Origin: Agriotes lineatus
Lineage: Eukaryota; Arthropoda; Insecta; Coleoptera; Elateridae
Assembly: GCA_940337035.1 (NCBI GenBank)
Contig: CALNHX010002827.1
Coordinates: 1 to 64,000 of the forward strand
Length of the DNA: 64,000 bases
Direction: 5' to 3'
Positions within the stretch are counted from its first letter, which is position 1. Each line of letters starts with the position of its first letter. Positions 44,016 through 55,410 of the stretch are shown piece by piece. A model generated the notes under the pieces. That model had not been told where the DNA came from, did not search any database, and saw only the letters and a list, made by a program, of their open reading frames with translations. The position numbers were made by a program, and so were the translations under genes.

Positions 44016-45456
44016 TACATAGCAGTTCGTAAAATTAAATCTTATTTTGTAGAAATAGCTAACAATACTATACCGTTGATTTATAAAGTATCTTTTCTTG
44101 ACCATTTGAGATAAATGAACATTTCTCGGAATGAGTTAACCCGAGGTAAAAATTAATGAACCTTTTTGGGCTTTTTCGAAAACAATGAAAGTACCATAAA
44201 TTTCCAGAATAATTTACCAGGACTGAAATTAAAATGCGAAAGGTGGAAACGTTACATGGCGCCCGAGCATGGACAAAATCTCAACTGTATAAACAGGGAA
44301 TCTAGGTAAATCAGCCGAATCAGACCGTAATCTGGCCCAAAACCCCAGTATGCAGAGAACCTGAAAAATCCAGAACTAGTAAATGTTGGTAATTTCTATA
44401 ATATACAAACCCTGTTACAGCCTAACCGTCCAGAAGTGTACCAGAACTCAGAATCAGAGATGTGACCGGTAGTCCAGGTCCAGTCCGAGAATTCAGAGAT
44501 CCCCGACCAGGTAGATCCCCCCTGTAACCCTGTTTCGCTATACCAGTCCAAGAAATTTTCCAGTATCAGATCCGCCAATAAGCACCTGTTGTACCTGCAA
44601 ATATGAATGTAAGTGTATATGACCTGCCGCCATAGTTAGTACGAATGTTATCCCTGAAGAAGTTTCCCTTCTGAAGCGGACTCGTTGTTACCGTAAACCC
44701 GGATGCTAGCAGGAGTTTGTAAAAAACCGTCGAAGCTTGGAGGAAAGAATTTATTTTCCTGTAAAAGAACCATGTTTGCCTGTTTGCTGTTTCCGGAGGT
44801 TGTACCCTGATCTCCGCAGCGTCTTCAATCTGTCCTAGTTGAACAATTGTGTAAAGCAGGTTATCCTGCAACCTGAATGCTTTAGACCGAATAAATAATC
44901 CCGGGATGACTGCACGTAGATACCGCGACCCCTACATTCGTCCGTAGTGTAGTTTTTGAATGTTTCCATAAACGTTGACCGCACTGTAAACTGACACCGC
45001 AGTTTCGCATCCGCCTGCAACGTTAATCTGTATGCGCCCCTTTGAATGAATTCAGAACGCTACCTTCGCCAGAGCATACAAAAAAGTGCGTTCGCTCCAT
45101 AGTGTCTGTGCAGTTGAATGCACATGGTGAAATGGCATTCAGCCATTGCCAGAAATGTATTCAGAAGAATATTCTTGAATTGCATCCTAAAGGTCCAAAA
45201 AAGTCGACACCACGACCCCTGCTTCCGTCCTGTAAGTAGGCAATTCCCCTGCCGAAATACCCTGAAAAAATATAAGTTGGAACCGCAACCTCCATATTCA
45301 ACCAATTGCATAAACGCCAGTTAAAGTTCACCACCGTTACGTTTCTTAGTATGGATGTTTTTGTGTTTTGGGTCAAGAACCACGAAATCTCCAGATGACC
45401 CCTGCACCGTTTGAGAGGTCTTCATGGCGATAATATTCATCCAGCACCGGTTTATT
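44016..45456. other. core of LTR-like element, right part
   Basis: About 1.4 kb. Several minus-strand frames of 60-100 codons (for example 44566-44871, 44835-45020, 45060-45311, 45161-45376) follow one another, but none has a motif I recognise; they could be a decayed coding region. At 44255 the plus strand reads TGGCGCCCGAGCATGGAC, similar in form to a retroviral-type primer-binding site, without a matching LTR next to it. Confidence 0.4.
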
Positions 45457-45906
45457 AAATTATAAGTTGTACATCAAACAATGTATTGAATTTGTACGTC
45501 GCTTATTTAGGCACAATCGGGAGTTACATTAGCCAACGCGATCTCAACCGTTATGGTTGAAGCATAAACTGGTACGCCACGCAGTTTGTATCCAACCCCT
45601 CTAGAAAAGTACAAATAACGAGGGCACCGAAAAGTATAAAAGCAACTTCCACTTGAGCCCACCGATCCCGACCAGCAACTCTAGGCCCATTGGGCCCTGG
45701 ACTTCCCTCCCACTAACCCTCTCCTGGCCCTAGAATGTGAAAGTGTTACTGTCTCCTAGAACACTCCCTGAACTCGCCTGCATTCTATAATGTGACAGCG
45801 TTACTGTCTTCTAGAGCAACTCCTGCACCCGCCTGTGCTCTAGAATGTAACAGTGCTACTGTCTCCTTGAGCACTTCCTGTCAACCCAAACCTGACACTA
45901 CCGACT
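45457..45906 (+). repeat. direct repeat, right copy (LTR-like)
   Basis: Second copy of 41181-41658, with TATAAAAG at 45635-45642. Here the downstream minisatellite has about three units instead of two. Confidence 0.7.
45635..45642 (+). promoter_or_regulatory. TATA box in right LTR-like repeat
   Basis: TATAAAAG at the position equivalent to 41357-41364. Confidence 0.45.
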
Positions 45907-48021
45907 AGACGGCTCGGCTGTGCAGGGGGTTATAGATGTCACAGGTCGATGCCGTTGAAAAGTGTTCGCTCTCGTTGTGGCTGGGGCTCAGCTAGATAGA
46001 AGTCAGGTCCGCGTTTTCAATAGTTCTTTGCCTTCGTTTTGAATGAGGTTTGGATTCAGGTGTCGTAATTTACTTCGTAGAGTAGTACTAAAGTAATTTC
46101 TTTATATAAGAAGCACTGCATTAAAATGCGTGTAAATACTTCATGATATTTTATTAACCTGTTTTATATATTTTGTTGGGTGGTAGCCTTAACGACCACA
46201 AGGCTACTTGATCTCAACAGTACTCTTCCAAGTAGCTCAGAAACGTCTAATACATATAGATTACAAGTACTAAAATATTTATTTCAAGATAATAATTATA
46301 ATATCTTCGTGTCAAATGGCTAGCCTATTAAAAAATGTTTATACAATAAGTATAATACGCATCTTTTTTCATCGGCACCAGTGGAGAAATTATTATTCTA
46401 TACTGGTATGATCATATGACGGAAAAGGTCAATGAACGATTCTACATTTGAAAAATTAGTGTTAATCAAAGCTAATGAATATTTTAGAAAATAAATAAAT
46501 TTATCAATAATTTTATTGTTATAGTTGTTTACAGTTAAAGCTAGTTTTCATTTAAAAACTTATTTTAAATAGGTATTTTTTATTTTATATTCCAAATTGG
46601 CACTTTAATTCCATTTTCTATTTTGCATTTTAAATAATTCTTGAAAACCATTATACATTCTTGGTTGCAAGAAGACAATTAGTTACCAGAGCTGTGTTAA
46701 GATGTCATTTTTGTGCCACCCCGGGGAAGAGGAAGTTCCACTGTCGCCGTTCCGTAATTACTGTTTTTCAAGAAGTTATCGTTCCTTTCATCGCACTGCC
46801 TTTTATTAGACTCCAGCTGTAAGCCAGATTGGACTGATTCTCGGAATAAACCAGTTCCTAAGTCGGTGCTATTATTGCATCATTTTATCATTCGCATTCT
46901 TTGGCGTGCGGTATTTCAGAGTTTCTCTGGGTGTTCCAGTTAAGATGATTCCGGCAAAATGATTATGTTCTTTTACTGCAATTTAGTAAAGTAAATCAAG
47001 TAATACTACGTTTCTGAAACAACTGACGGTGGAGATGTGTGACAAAAGAGTCCACAAACTTGTCATACTTTGTAATGAGCGTCTAAACGTCCAGGACTAT
47101 ATGAAAACAAAGTCTTTTTTAGAAATATTTCTCAGTTATTTTTTAAATTCTTAAATGAGTGCCATTATCTGAACAACCCTTCCCAACCCAACCACACACA
47201 GGCAGCTGTTTCTACAACGCAGTTATGCTGCTACCCTACTTTTCACACGTCCAACAACAGGGGCACATTATAATCGGTCGCACGTGTAGATTGCCGTAAT
47301 GATTCACAGATTCGTTTTCGATAGCTGCTCGTGAATCTAGTATGAATCATTCCCTTAAGCGATTATTGTAAACTTCCCTCAGGGTAACGACCTGGATTTG
47401 GTCCTAGCAGGTCTTTCCGACTACGCTTTTACTATTGCGTTACTTGATGACATGGATTGGCTTACTGGCCTTTAAATTACCAAGTAGTCGAAGCCCTCCA
47501 CAAAGCTAACAGGCCGCTATTGTAAGGCTTCTTTACTCTAGAAATTCTTCAGGCAATGTAGAAACCCGCGCTGGTCATCTTCTTAAACTGAAATCGCATG
47601 GAGTACATCTGTGTCTTCGGCCGAAACACACACTTACTCTGTCAACTTCAAACCAAATTTAAGGTTAGCAAGTTAGATTTTACCTAACCTGCTAACTTCG
47701 AGTATGACATAGACTGACAGTGCCACTTCAGCATTGACAAGCGTAAGAGGAATCGCCGTTGGTATGCTATAATGGTTGCTCTAGTGTAATGTACCACTAT
47801 ACCCAACGATTTTGAATGTAGAGATATAATAGATTACTATATAAAGTACGATATTAGTTATTTACTATACAAGTAATATTACGTGAGTATTGCCCACTAG
47901 AGAAAAGTTTTGGCTCACAAGACCGTAGGCCAAGTGGTTAATTCTCTTACCTAATTTTATAAAAAAAGATATATGCGTTATTTGACAATTAAAACTATAA
48001 ATATAAGTAGCATCTTTACTA
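45907..48021. other. AT-rich non-coding region downstream of the receptor gene
   Basis: No gene recognised on either strand. One short imperfect hairpin lies near 47663-47696 (GTTAGCAAGTTAG / CTAACCTGCTAAC). No classical AATAAA was noticed just beyond the receptor stop on the minus strand. Confidence 0.45.
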
Positions 48022-49860
48022 TTATAGGTTTCTTTTATAATTCTTTTCAAATATAAAAATTAATACTGCAACAACATTTCCTACGATAAGTAGATAAAGT
48101 GTACCTTGTATATGCACAACTGAAAGAGGATAATGTCTAGTCGTTTTGACAAAAACATTTGAATAAAAGTTGTTCATATATTGCACACAAAGCTGTTGGC
48201 GTATTTCAAGCTGCCAGTATTGGATTAACCCGCTTTCCCAAACTCGAAAAATGTGTGCGTTAAGCAACTCAGTGAAAGGAGAATTTCTTTTCAGAGGAAT
48301 TACAATGTAATTGTTCAAGTAAGATTCTCCAAGTATGCGTAGATGCATTTTTCCGTAGTGGTTGAGCAATTCCGAATCCGTTACATAGCCGGAACCTAAA
48401 TTCTTCACCGCCAACGCTGTGCTGCCTCGGCGAATTCTTTCATTTAAACGTTCCACACTTTCGTTGACATAAAGACGTACCAACCCACGTAAATGTGGAT
48501 TAGTTGAGGTCTCTAGAACCTCTATTCTGCTTGCATATTTAGTTTCCCAAAATATGTTTCGGCTAACCATATCTTCAAAGGTATTGATGGGTTTACGATA
48601 CCTCGGATAGGTTAGCAAACTTGTGAATCCAGAAGAGTAAGCTGTAATGAGCAGGAGAAACTGTAAGCTTAACAAGGTAAGAATGAATCGCAGACGACTG
48701 TTTGCAGAAAAGTAAAAGTATTGGCAAGAAGAAGAGGTGCAAAAACGAGCAGTTTCAAGTAGGCACACGACTATGTCTAAATAAGGATGTTCTGCACTAC
48801 TGAACGTTTTGTGGTACACAGCTATCAGATGCAAGAGCAACGCAGTGATGATAATTACAGATATAACAGCAAGCCATATGTGTATATTCAGAGGTTGAAA
48901 TACATACGAAGACTTGTTCAACAGTTTCGGCTTTGGGACTAAAAATGTTAAACCCAACTGACCATGGGGAAAAACTAAATCAATTTTTAGGCTTGCAACG
49001 TGAATCATCCATTGCGAGCATAAGGCAATATCGCTTATTCCTGTTGCCACGTTAGTCAGTGCATGAGTCCACATGTTGCCATCTGCTTCTTTCATGATTA
49101 AGAATTGCAATTGCCATCTCTTAATAAGGTCTTTAATAATTCGATATTCTATTCCATCATAAACTCCCTTCTCAGGATTGTATAATACGTACGGTTTACA
49201 ATTGAAGGTAGATATTTTGAACTGATAGGTCTGTGAACCAAAACTAAACTTTGGGATCCACTTCATCACATTAAACACCCTCTTGTTGATTCGAAATGTT
49301 TCATTATAGTTCAATACGGTGAACACTTTGTTATTTCTGAAAATGGTTACTGTCAACTGCTGTGTCGACTCTGTATATGGCTTTAATGCATCTTGTATTA
49401 GCTGCTCTTTAAGACCTTCAATTGTCACAATATCGTAGCCTTTTATATCAGTAGCGTATACTAGCAGAGACTTTGTTCCAATTCCATCTTGATCACATAC
49501 TATTACAATCCGTTTATGTGGTTTAACTTTGATCAAGTTATTATCTTCAAACACACTTTTTAAAAAAATCAAGTCCTCACTTACAATGATATATCCACTA
49601 CAGTGATCTAGAACTGACACTATTTGAGAAATGTTGATTTTTTTATTTGTAAATACTACGAACATCGGAAAACGCGTTAACGTCAACGCTTGTTCCAAAA
49701 TATGTGTAATTGAATAACTTGAAACTATATAGCAGACAGAATAAGGTGTATCAAAAGAGTAATTAATTATATTTTTAATAGTCTGAACAAGGTGTGCCTT
49801 AATGTACCATTCGGCCATAGCAAATATTGCAAATGCAATATAATAGTTAATTATTTTCAT
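48022..49860 (-). CDS. divergent ionotropic receptor (IR), intronless
   Basis: 612 codons, single exon, ATG at 49860. Layout is that of variant ionotropic glutamate receptors used by insects in smell and taste. A hydrophobic N-terminus (YYIAFAIFAMAEW) may act as signal peptide, followed by a short amino-terminal region. Ligand-binding lobe S1 covers about residues 215-310 (YDGIEYRIIKDLIKRW 234-249); M1 about 325-348; a pore region about 358-382; M3 about 389-413 ending AYSSGFTSLLTYPR where iGluRs have SYTANL; S2 about 425-560; and M4 about 582-604 (LLIVGNVVAVLIFIF), with a short basic tail. Canonical glutamate-contact residues are not evident, as is usual for IRs. IRs act in the dendritic membrane with a co-receptor (family knowledge). 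The intact long frame among decayed repeats argues for a functional host gene. The ligand cannot be inferred. Confidence 0.9.
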   Translation of the reverse strand: MKIINYYIAFAIFAMAEWYIKAHLVQTIKNIINYSFDTPYSVCYIVSSYSITHILEQALTLTRFPMFVVFTNKKINISQIVSVLDHCSGYIIVSEDLIFLKSVFEDNNLIKVKPHKRIVIVCDQDGIGTKSLLVYATDIKGYDIVTIEGLKEQLIQDALKPYTESTQQLTVTIFRNNKVFTVLNYNETFRINKRVFNVMKWIPKFSFGSQTYQFKISTFNCKPYVLYNPEKGVYDGIEYRIIKDLIKRWQLQFLIMKEADGNMWTHALTNVATGISDIALCSQWMIHVASLKIDLVFPHGQLGLTFLVPKPKLLNKSSYVFQPLNIHIWLAVISVIIITALLLHLIAVYHKTFSSAEHPYLDIVVCLLETARFCTSSSCQYFYFSANSRLRFILTLLSLQFLLLITAYSSGFTSLLTYPRYRKPINTFEDMVSRNIFWETKYASRIEVLETSTNPHLRGLVRLYVNESVERLNERIRRGSTALAVKNLGSGYVTDSELLNHYGKMHLRILGESYLNNYIVIPLKRNSPFTELLNAHIFRVWESGLIQYWQLEIRQQLCVQYMNNFYSNVFVKTTRHYPLSVVHIQGTLYLLIVGNVVAVLIFIFEKNYKRNL

Positions 49861-50689
49861 TTTGTCAATATTTCCTTAGCTGTAGCGTACCATTTGTGGA
49901 AAACTTCTTATTAAACAACCATTATATTTGTTATTTGACATAGAACTAAAACTTCAGGTCTTTGTCAATAATCACACAGGTTACTTTTGATAAATAGATA
50001 CTTTTTACCTAATTGCTTTTGTTTGGCAAGACTTACGTGAAGATCAATAACACAATAACGGATGTCAGTAAGATTTTAAAACAACTCTTGTAAGAATATA
50101 AAATTGATTGAAAATATAAATTTAGTCGTAACATTTGATAATGATGTGCTCAAAAATTATAATTTAAAAATGTATTTTGTTACTAATGGCAGCTAACTTA
50201 AAGGGCTTTTAACAGATTAAGTTTGTTATTTTCATGAATTTATAATAAACGAACGAATATTGTTTTTGTAACTTATGCAATTTTCATCGATCAATCCGCA
50301 TTTAAAAGTTACTGTGCAGCTATGAGATTAACTAATACCGTTTAAAAATCACCCTGATGGAAAAACAGTACATTACATATCAAGTTAGCCCTGTGGTAAT
50401 ATCTAAACTTTATTTATAATGTTCTTATGCTATTCATATTTTTTTTAGGTATACTCCCACACAACTAATTAAGATTACCAATACGAACGATTCTGGTAGC
50501 AATCCATTCCCAGTATTAACACGTTGAAGTTGACAAAGCAAAACTTGTCAAGTAAACATCGTACTTGGTTAATTAAGAGTTTCTGAAAAATACGTTTTTT
50601 ATTAATTTTTTATTGATTGAATACCAGGAAGATATTTTTTTCCGAAATGCTTGTTACAATCTATATGATTTAAGACACCACAACAAGGT
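49861..50689. other. upstream region of the receptor gene, non-coding
   Basis: About 830 bases between the receptor start and an RTE fragment. AT-rich; no core promoter motif that I would defend. Confidence 0.4.
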
Positions 50690-51264
50690 AGGTCATGAAA
50701 TTAGAATATCAAGAGATAACCAAGCTTGTGAACTAACTAGAAGAATCTCTCTCGCCTGGGCAGCTTATGGCAAATTAGCTCATGTATTTAAAAGTCACCT
50801 TCCAACGTGTCTCAAAAGAAAGGTATACAACCAATGCATTCTACCTGTTATGACATACGGCGCTGAGACTTTAACTTTAACTTCTACAACAGTTCGTAAA
50901 TTAAGAACTACTCAACGTAGAATGAAAAGGTCAATGCTGGGCTTGTCTCTAAAAGACCATGTTAGGAATGAAGACCTAAGACAAAGAACAGGCGTAAGTG
51001 ATATTATTGAGCGAATATGCCAACTCAAGTGAAACTGGGCAGGTCACATAGCCCGGATGGAGAACAACAGGTGGACAAAGAGAATACTCGAATGGCGTTC
51101 CAGGTCAGATAAGCGCAGCAAAGGGAGACCACCTACCCGAAGGACCGAGGACATCAAAAGAGTTACTAGTAACTGGATTAAGGCTGCACAAAATCGCACA
51201 AACTGATTATCAATGAGGGAGACCTATGTCCAGCAGTGAACGCTATAGGGGTTGGATGATGATG
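50690..51264 (+). pseudogene. 5'-truncated RTE element, C-terminal tail
   Basis: The frame gives GHEIRISRDNQACELTRRI, LAWAAYGKL, PTCLKRKVYNQCILPVMTYG, RKLRTTQRRMKRSMLG and LKDHVRNEDLRQRTGV. After a TGA it continues NWAGHIARMENNRW, GRPPTRRTEDIKR and ETYVQQ. This is the region after the RT active site of RTE elements. Stops replace Trp codons at 51030 and near 51200-51230. The 3' end is GGATGATGATGAA, a GAT-type tail, different from the AAG tails of the other two RTE copies, so it is another RTE subfamily. The 5' part (endonuclease and RT core) is absent. Confidence 0.85.
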
Positions 51265-53113
51265 AACAAGGTAAAACGGAGTCCGATAGCTCAGTAAAGG
51301 ATGTGCTTCAATAATTTATTCCACAGGAATACATGACAAATACGGAAAATTCTTAGGCACCACCTGCTGGTCTAAAGAAAAACTGGTAGGCCGAGAATAG
51401 GACTTAACTGGTTGTGGTCCTGTAAATGCAAGTAAAGCTTCCAAAATAAAAATAGCAATGGAAAACAAAACCTAAATTATTACATGCTGACGGCAGGGTT
51501 ATTTGTCAATTATATCCCGTGCCACCAACTTTTCTAAAAACCGCAAACAATTTTAGACTCAAGCTCCAAACTAAAAGTTCTGAATTACTTTAACCAGCTT
51601 CAAATCGTACCAAACAAACGGTCAGATTATATAGAGATATAGGAGGGCCAACTAGTTACAGTGAAACGGCGTGCTGTTCTTTTTATAATTACAATCGATA
51701 AGTCCATTATCTTACGAAAACTCTTCAACTCGCGTAAGTACTATGCGCAGCCAATTCGCTATCACCTGAAGCAAACTTCAGAAAGGTTCGACACCTCAAT
51801 TGCTTGCATTAGCCATGCACAAAAACGCCGTAAACATGAACAGGATTATATTAATTAACGACAATAAATATAAAACAAAATATTACATTAGTTAATTTCA
51901 GCAATCGCATAAATCACAAACACAACCTACGCTACAGGCAAAAGCCACAAATACAGACAACTCTACTGTTGGTAATTATTATAGATACGAGTTTAGCTAG
52001 CACATAACAAAGTTCAATATTTAAATAAGTAACAGATCTCTGGGCAAATTAAATTAAGCAGGCAATTACAAATTTACAAAGATGCCGCAGGTTGAACGTA
52101 GCTTGAGGGCGACAATAATAGTATGCCACCACGTACGTAGACATTTAGAACGTTCCATAAATGTCCCAGTAATTTCTGACAAACTCGGAGATACTAGCCC
52201 GTGCTTCCAATTTTTCGGTGCGCTTAAGGGTCCTCCAGTGGTCTTGTTGAAAATGTTTTACAAAACCAAACTGTTATAAAATGAACTAATTACACTTTGC
52301 TATATATCAAACGATTCGTATTTTAACAAGAAAAATCGCTAACATTTTTTATTTAAAAAAAAGTAGTAATAAGAAATTGATTTAAAAAAAACAGATAAAA
52401 TATACACTTCTGACACTCCCTGCGAATTGTACAAGTTTATTTCGTATCCGATTTCAAAAAACTACATGCCCTTAGAAGCACAACAGAATGAGTTACCACG
52501 CTTGCATAAAAGATTTGGTTTAAATTATGTTTTAAAGATAGTAGAAGCAATAATCTAATTGAGTCCGTGGCTATTGAACCATACGAGTAACGGTAATATT
52601 TTTTAAAGAAATAGTGACCTACTATGCCACTAATGTTGTACACCGTATCTGGTTCATTTACAACATTAAGTAAAGGCAATAATATTCACGTTTGTAATTA
52701 CAAAAAGTTCCTAACGGGCCCAGTAGTTGATAGTTTTACCGCCGCCATAAGTTGGCGCTGTTGGTATTCCGAACGCTTACGGCCGGCATGGGAAGATTAC
52801 AATAATCCTATTATAAGGGTGCATAGAAATTCGAAAAACCGGTCAACCGAAAATTATAAAGAGAATATTACATTTTTAGACTTTTACCATTTTTATGAAG
52901 TTTAATTATTTATTTATAATTAAATAGCATATCGTATTTTTATTCATAACACTCTTTCAGATCTCAGGATTGTTTAACACTCAAAATCTTAGTTATTTCA
53001 GATGTGTATTATTAATCGATTGCATATAATACAGTAGGTGCCTGATCAAATCAAATAAATGAAAAATTCAAATGTAATAATATATTTACAGGATTTTTAC
53101 CATAACATGTACT
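51265..53113. other. non-coding, nothing recognised
   Basis: About 1.85 kb, AT-rich. Small open frames (51661-51858, 52082-52279, 52624-52905) have no recognised domain. Confidence 0.45.
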
Positions 53114-53875
53114 TTATTTTAAACCCAAATATACATCCCACAAAGGCAAATTTCTTAGACGCCGTAAATCTGTAAGTTCTGGAAGTAAAGAATTCCTATA
53201 AAAATCATCTAATTTAAATGCCATGTTTTCCCAGAATTTCTTATCCCTTCGAATTTCTTCGATGCAGACTCCTTTGGAGGTCCAAACAACGAAGTAACAA
53301 ACTTCCTTATTTGCTATTTGCAGTTGCTCTTGTATTTGATACATATATTTATGTTTTTAGTTTAATTTCAGAAAGTCCCCTTGTAACGTACAAAATTTAA
53401 TTTTTGCTCCAAAACTCCTTCTTGTGGTGTTAAATTCTTACAAGACGCTGGACATTTGATTTTCAGAATTGCATCGCCGATTTCTGTAACACGATCCTTG
53501 CAGCTAAATATGGCTTTGCGCTATCGATGCAAAGCCCTATAATTTTTGTTTTGATGCCGTAAACGGTCTCAAATGCGTCGACTGCGTTTTCTTTATTTTC
53601 TTGGCCGTATACTGTAAATTCATTATCTACAAATTTTGAGTATAATAACGCTTCTACTGTTTTTGCAGTTGATGTTGTGGAGCGCATACAACAAATTCTT
53701 CCAAAATTTGATGCAGTAAGACGAAGTTTTCTTTCTCACTTCCATAATTCTGAAAGAGTTTGTTCTCGAGTATCTATTTCCAGTTGTTTTGCGTCCGTTG
53801 TAGATAGTTGCTCCAAAAATTGATTTTTTTTGGATATCAAACGCCTCTTTGTTCATATCTGGGTAGTCATCGATA
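53114..53875 (-). pseudogene. block 4: YqaJ-type nuclease domain
   Basis: Reads DDYPDMNKEAFDIQ, a shift, FLEQLSTTDAKQLEIDTREQ and LSELWK. After a TGA it gives RKLRLTASNFGRICCMRSTT, then AKTVEALLYSKF, YGQENKENAVDAFE and KPYLAA. A frameshift leads to DRVTEIGDAILKIKCPASC, then NLTPQEGVLEQKLNF; a stop and shift follow, then YQIQEQLQIANKEVCYFVVW and FWENMAFKLDDFY to the end. LTASNFG, YG-x-E, the P-D-G/E-x-K nuclease core and the YxxQxQxQ helix define YqaJ/lambda exonuclease-like proteins. The usual E-I-K-C-P is K-I-K-C-P here, losing the catalytic Glu. AACAG precedes the first codons (about 53876-53880) and may be an intron acceptor. Confidence 0.75.
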
Positions 53876-54689
53876 CTGTTACGTTTTTAAACGTTCGGGC
53901 TATTTAAAATTATACGACAAACATGGGTTCAAACATTTATTTACAACGATGAATTATTACGATTATTATTTACAAGCACACACGAGAATTATCAAGCAGA
54001 TTACAAATTAATACAGGCACTAACGAACTATCGATACCTTTATTTATTATTACATACGGATTAACACACTTATTTATTTATATCACTCCTAAACACTAAC
54101 GATTATATATTATTTCTATTAGTTATATGTACACACAGGCTTTTATTTATGTGGGAGCTCTACACGGCTCTTACGCGTTTTGCTGCCGAATTCGAACTGC
54201 CCGCTATTCATGCGGACGTGTATTTATATTTCAGGTAATTCCTTTCTAGACTAATCGCGAGTTCGCTCGACATTTCTAGGAACCGCATGACGCATCCGCG
54301 TTTGTTGCCCTCGAGCGCGTCCCTGAAAGCGTGAGTGATCCGTTGCACCTGGCTGTAAGGGCGCTTTCCGAGCATTCTCACACTGTGACTCATATTTCCG
54401 CAGCTGCTTCAAGAAGTTCTGGAACGCTCGCGTATTAATCGCCAAGGCTGCCGACTCATCCATCCCTCGGCCCTCAGGATCGTAACAATACTTATGCCGT
54501 AGTTGAGATCAGGGCCCGCAATTTCATGTCGTCTTTTCTTAAAAACTGCAACGTTATAAAAATACTGAAATTATTCCAGCCATTGTTAATTCTCAGAAAT
54601 CGAGTACACCAAAAAATTATGATGCACTGACTCAAAATTAATACAAAAGCTCTAAAAATGCTAGGTTTTACCTGTAGAATTGGTAAATT
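53876..54689. other. gap between exon blocks, with a GC-richer patch
   Basis: Probably former intron. 53876-54150 is AT-rich. About 54160-54490 is clearly richer in GC and CpG than its surroundings and has two overlapping minus-strand frames, one reading MDESAALAINTRAF and FLKQLRKYESQCENARK. No family recognised; it could be a piece of another inserted element. Confidence 0.4.
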
Positions 54690-55382
54690 TTTTAAAACCA
54701 TTTTGCCGTACAAAATGTACTACAGTCTTGTTAGGAGTTCTCTTATATTTTGTAGCCCTGTTTGGAATCCCTTCTAAGTATAATATTTATATAGATCAGA
54801 TAGAACGTGTGCAGAAGAAATTCACTAATCACCTAACCTATAAATTTAATCGACAACTGCATTTATTAAATTACGAATCCAAGCTAAAAATGTTTGGCAT
54901 GTCTTCTCTGTCGGACAGAAGAGTGATCAGTGACTTACTTCTCCTCTTTAAAATTGTTAATAGCTTAATAAATTGTGAATATTTAGTAAGTAATTTAGTT
55001 CTCAACGTTTCGGACTATAGGATTAGAAAACCATTACTGTTCTGTGAGCAGGTGTATGTTACCAACCTTGGTTGTAACGTTCCTTTGCGAAGGTTGGCTA
55101 AAACCTGTAATTCTGGGTTTTATAATATTGAATTGTTTAATGTTAACTTATCCACTTTCGTTAATTCAATACGTAGTAATTTACGCAACTGAGTTTTTTT
55201 TAATATTTTTTTTATATTAGTACTTATATTAAATCTTTTTTTTCTTTGGTTTTTTGTTAGTTCTCAGCTACATTAATTTTAAAATTTTCTGTTATATATT
55301 AGTGGTAACCCGTTTTTGGAACTGCGGTCTTCCGTACGTTCTATGGGTCGCCCTCTATCATGTAAATAAATAAATAAATAAA
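54690..55382 (+). pseudogene. 5'-truncated CR1/Jockey-like element, C-terminal end
   Basis: Plus-strand frame to 55192: YNIYIDQIERVQKKFTNHL, KMFGMSSLSDRRVISDLLLL, FKIVNSLINC. This is the region after the RT active site of Jockey/CR1-type elements (the x-I-E-x-V-Q-x-K-F block). After a 190-bp 3' UTR it ends in TAAATAAATAAATAAA near 55365-55382, a TAAA-type tail. It lies between blocks 3 and 4 of the transposase/nuclease gene in opposite orientation, so it probably entered an intron. It may belong to the same family as the copy at 61920-64000, but the two parts do not overlap. Confidence 0.75.
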
Positions 55383-55410
55383 ACTAAGAACCCAAATAAT
55401 GGTAACTCAC

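Larger units (their letters stand above)
41181..45906 (+). mobile_element. LTR-like pair around a non-coding core (possible LARD-type element)
   Basis: Direct repeats 41181-41658 and 45457-45906 enclose 3.8 kb, of which 1.82 kb is a later foldback insertion (42192-44015). The remaining core of about 2 kb has no gag or pol motif. Both repeats carry TATAAAAG in the same place, supporting a promoter-bearing LTR in plus orientation. No primer-binding site or clean TG...CA ends were identified, and the repeats are clearly diverged, so this is an old, probably non-autonomous element, or less likely a segmental duplication. Confidence 0.5.

Noticed and set aside
44255..44272. TGGCGCCCGAGCATGGAC as a retroviral-type primer-binding site
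   Set aside because: No LTR ends directly before it and no second copy of 44020-44254 was found; TGGCGCC-like words recur elsewhere in the window in unrelated settings.
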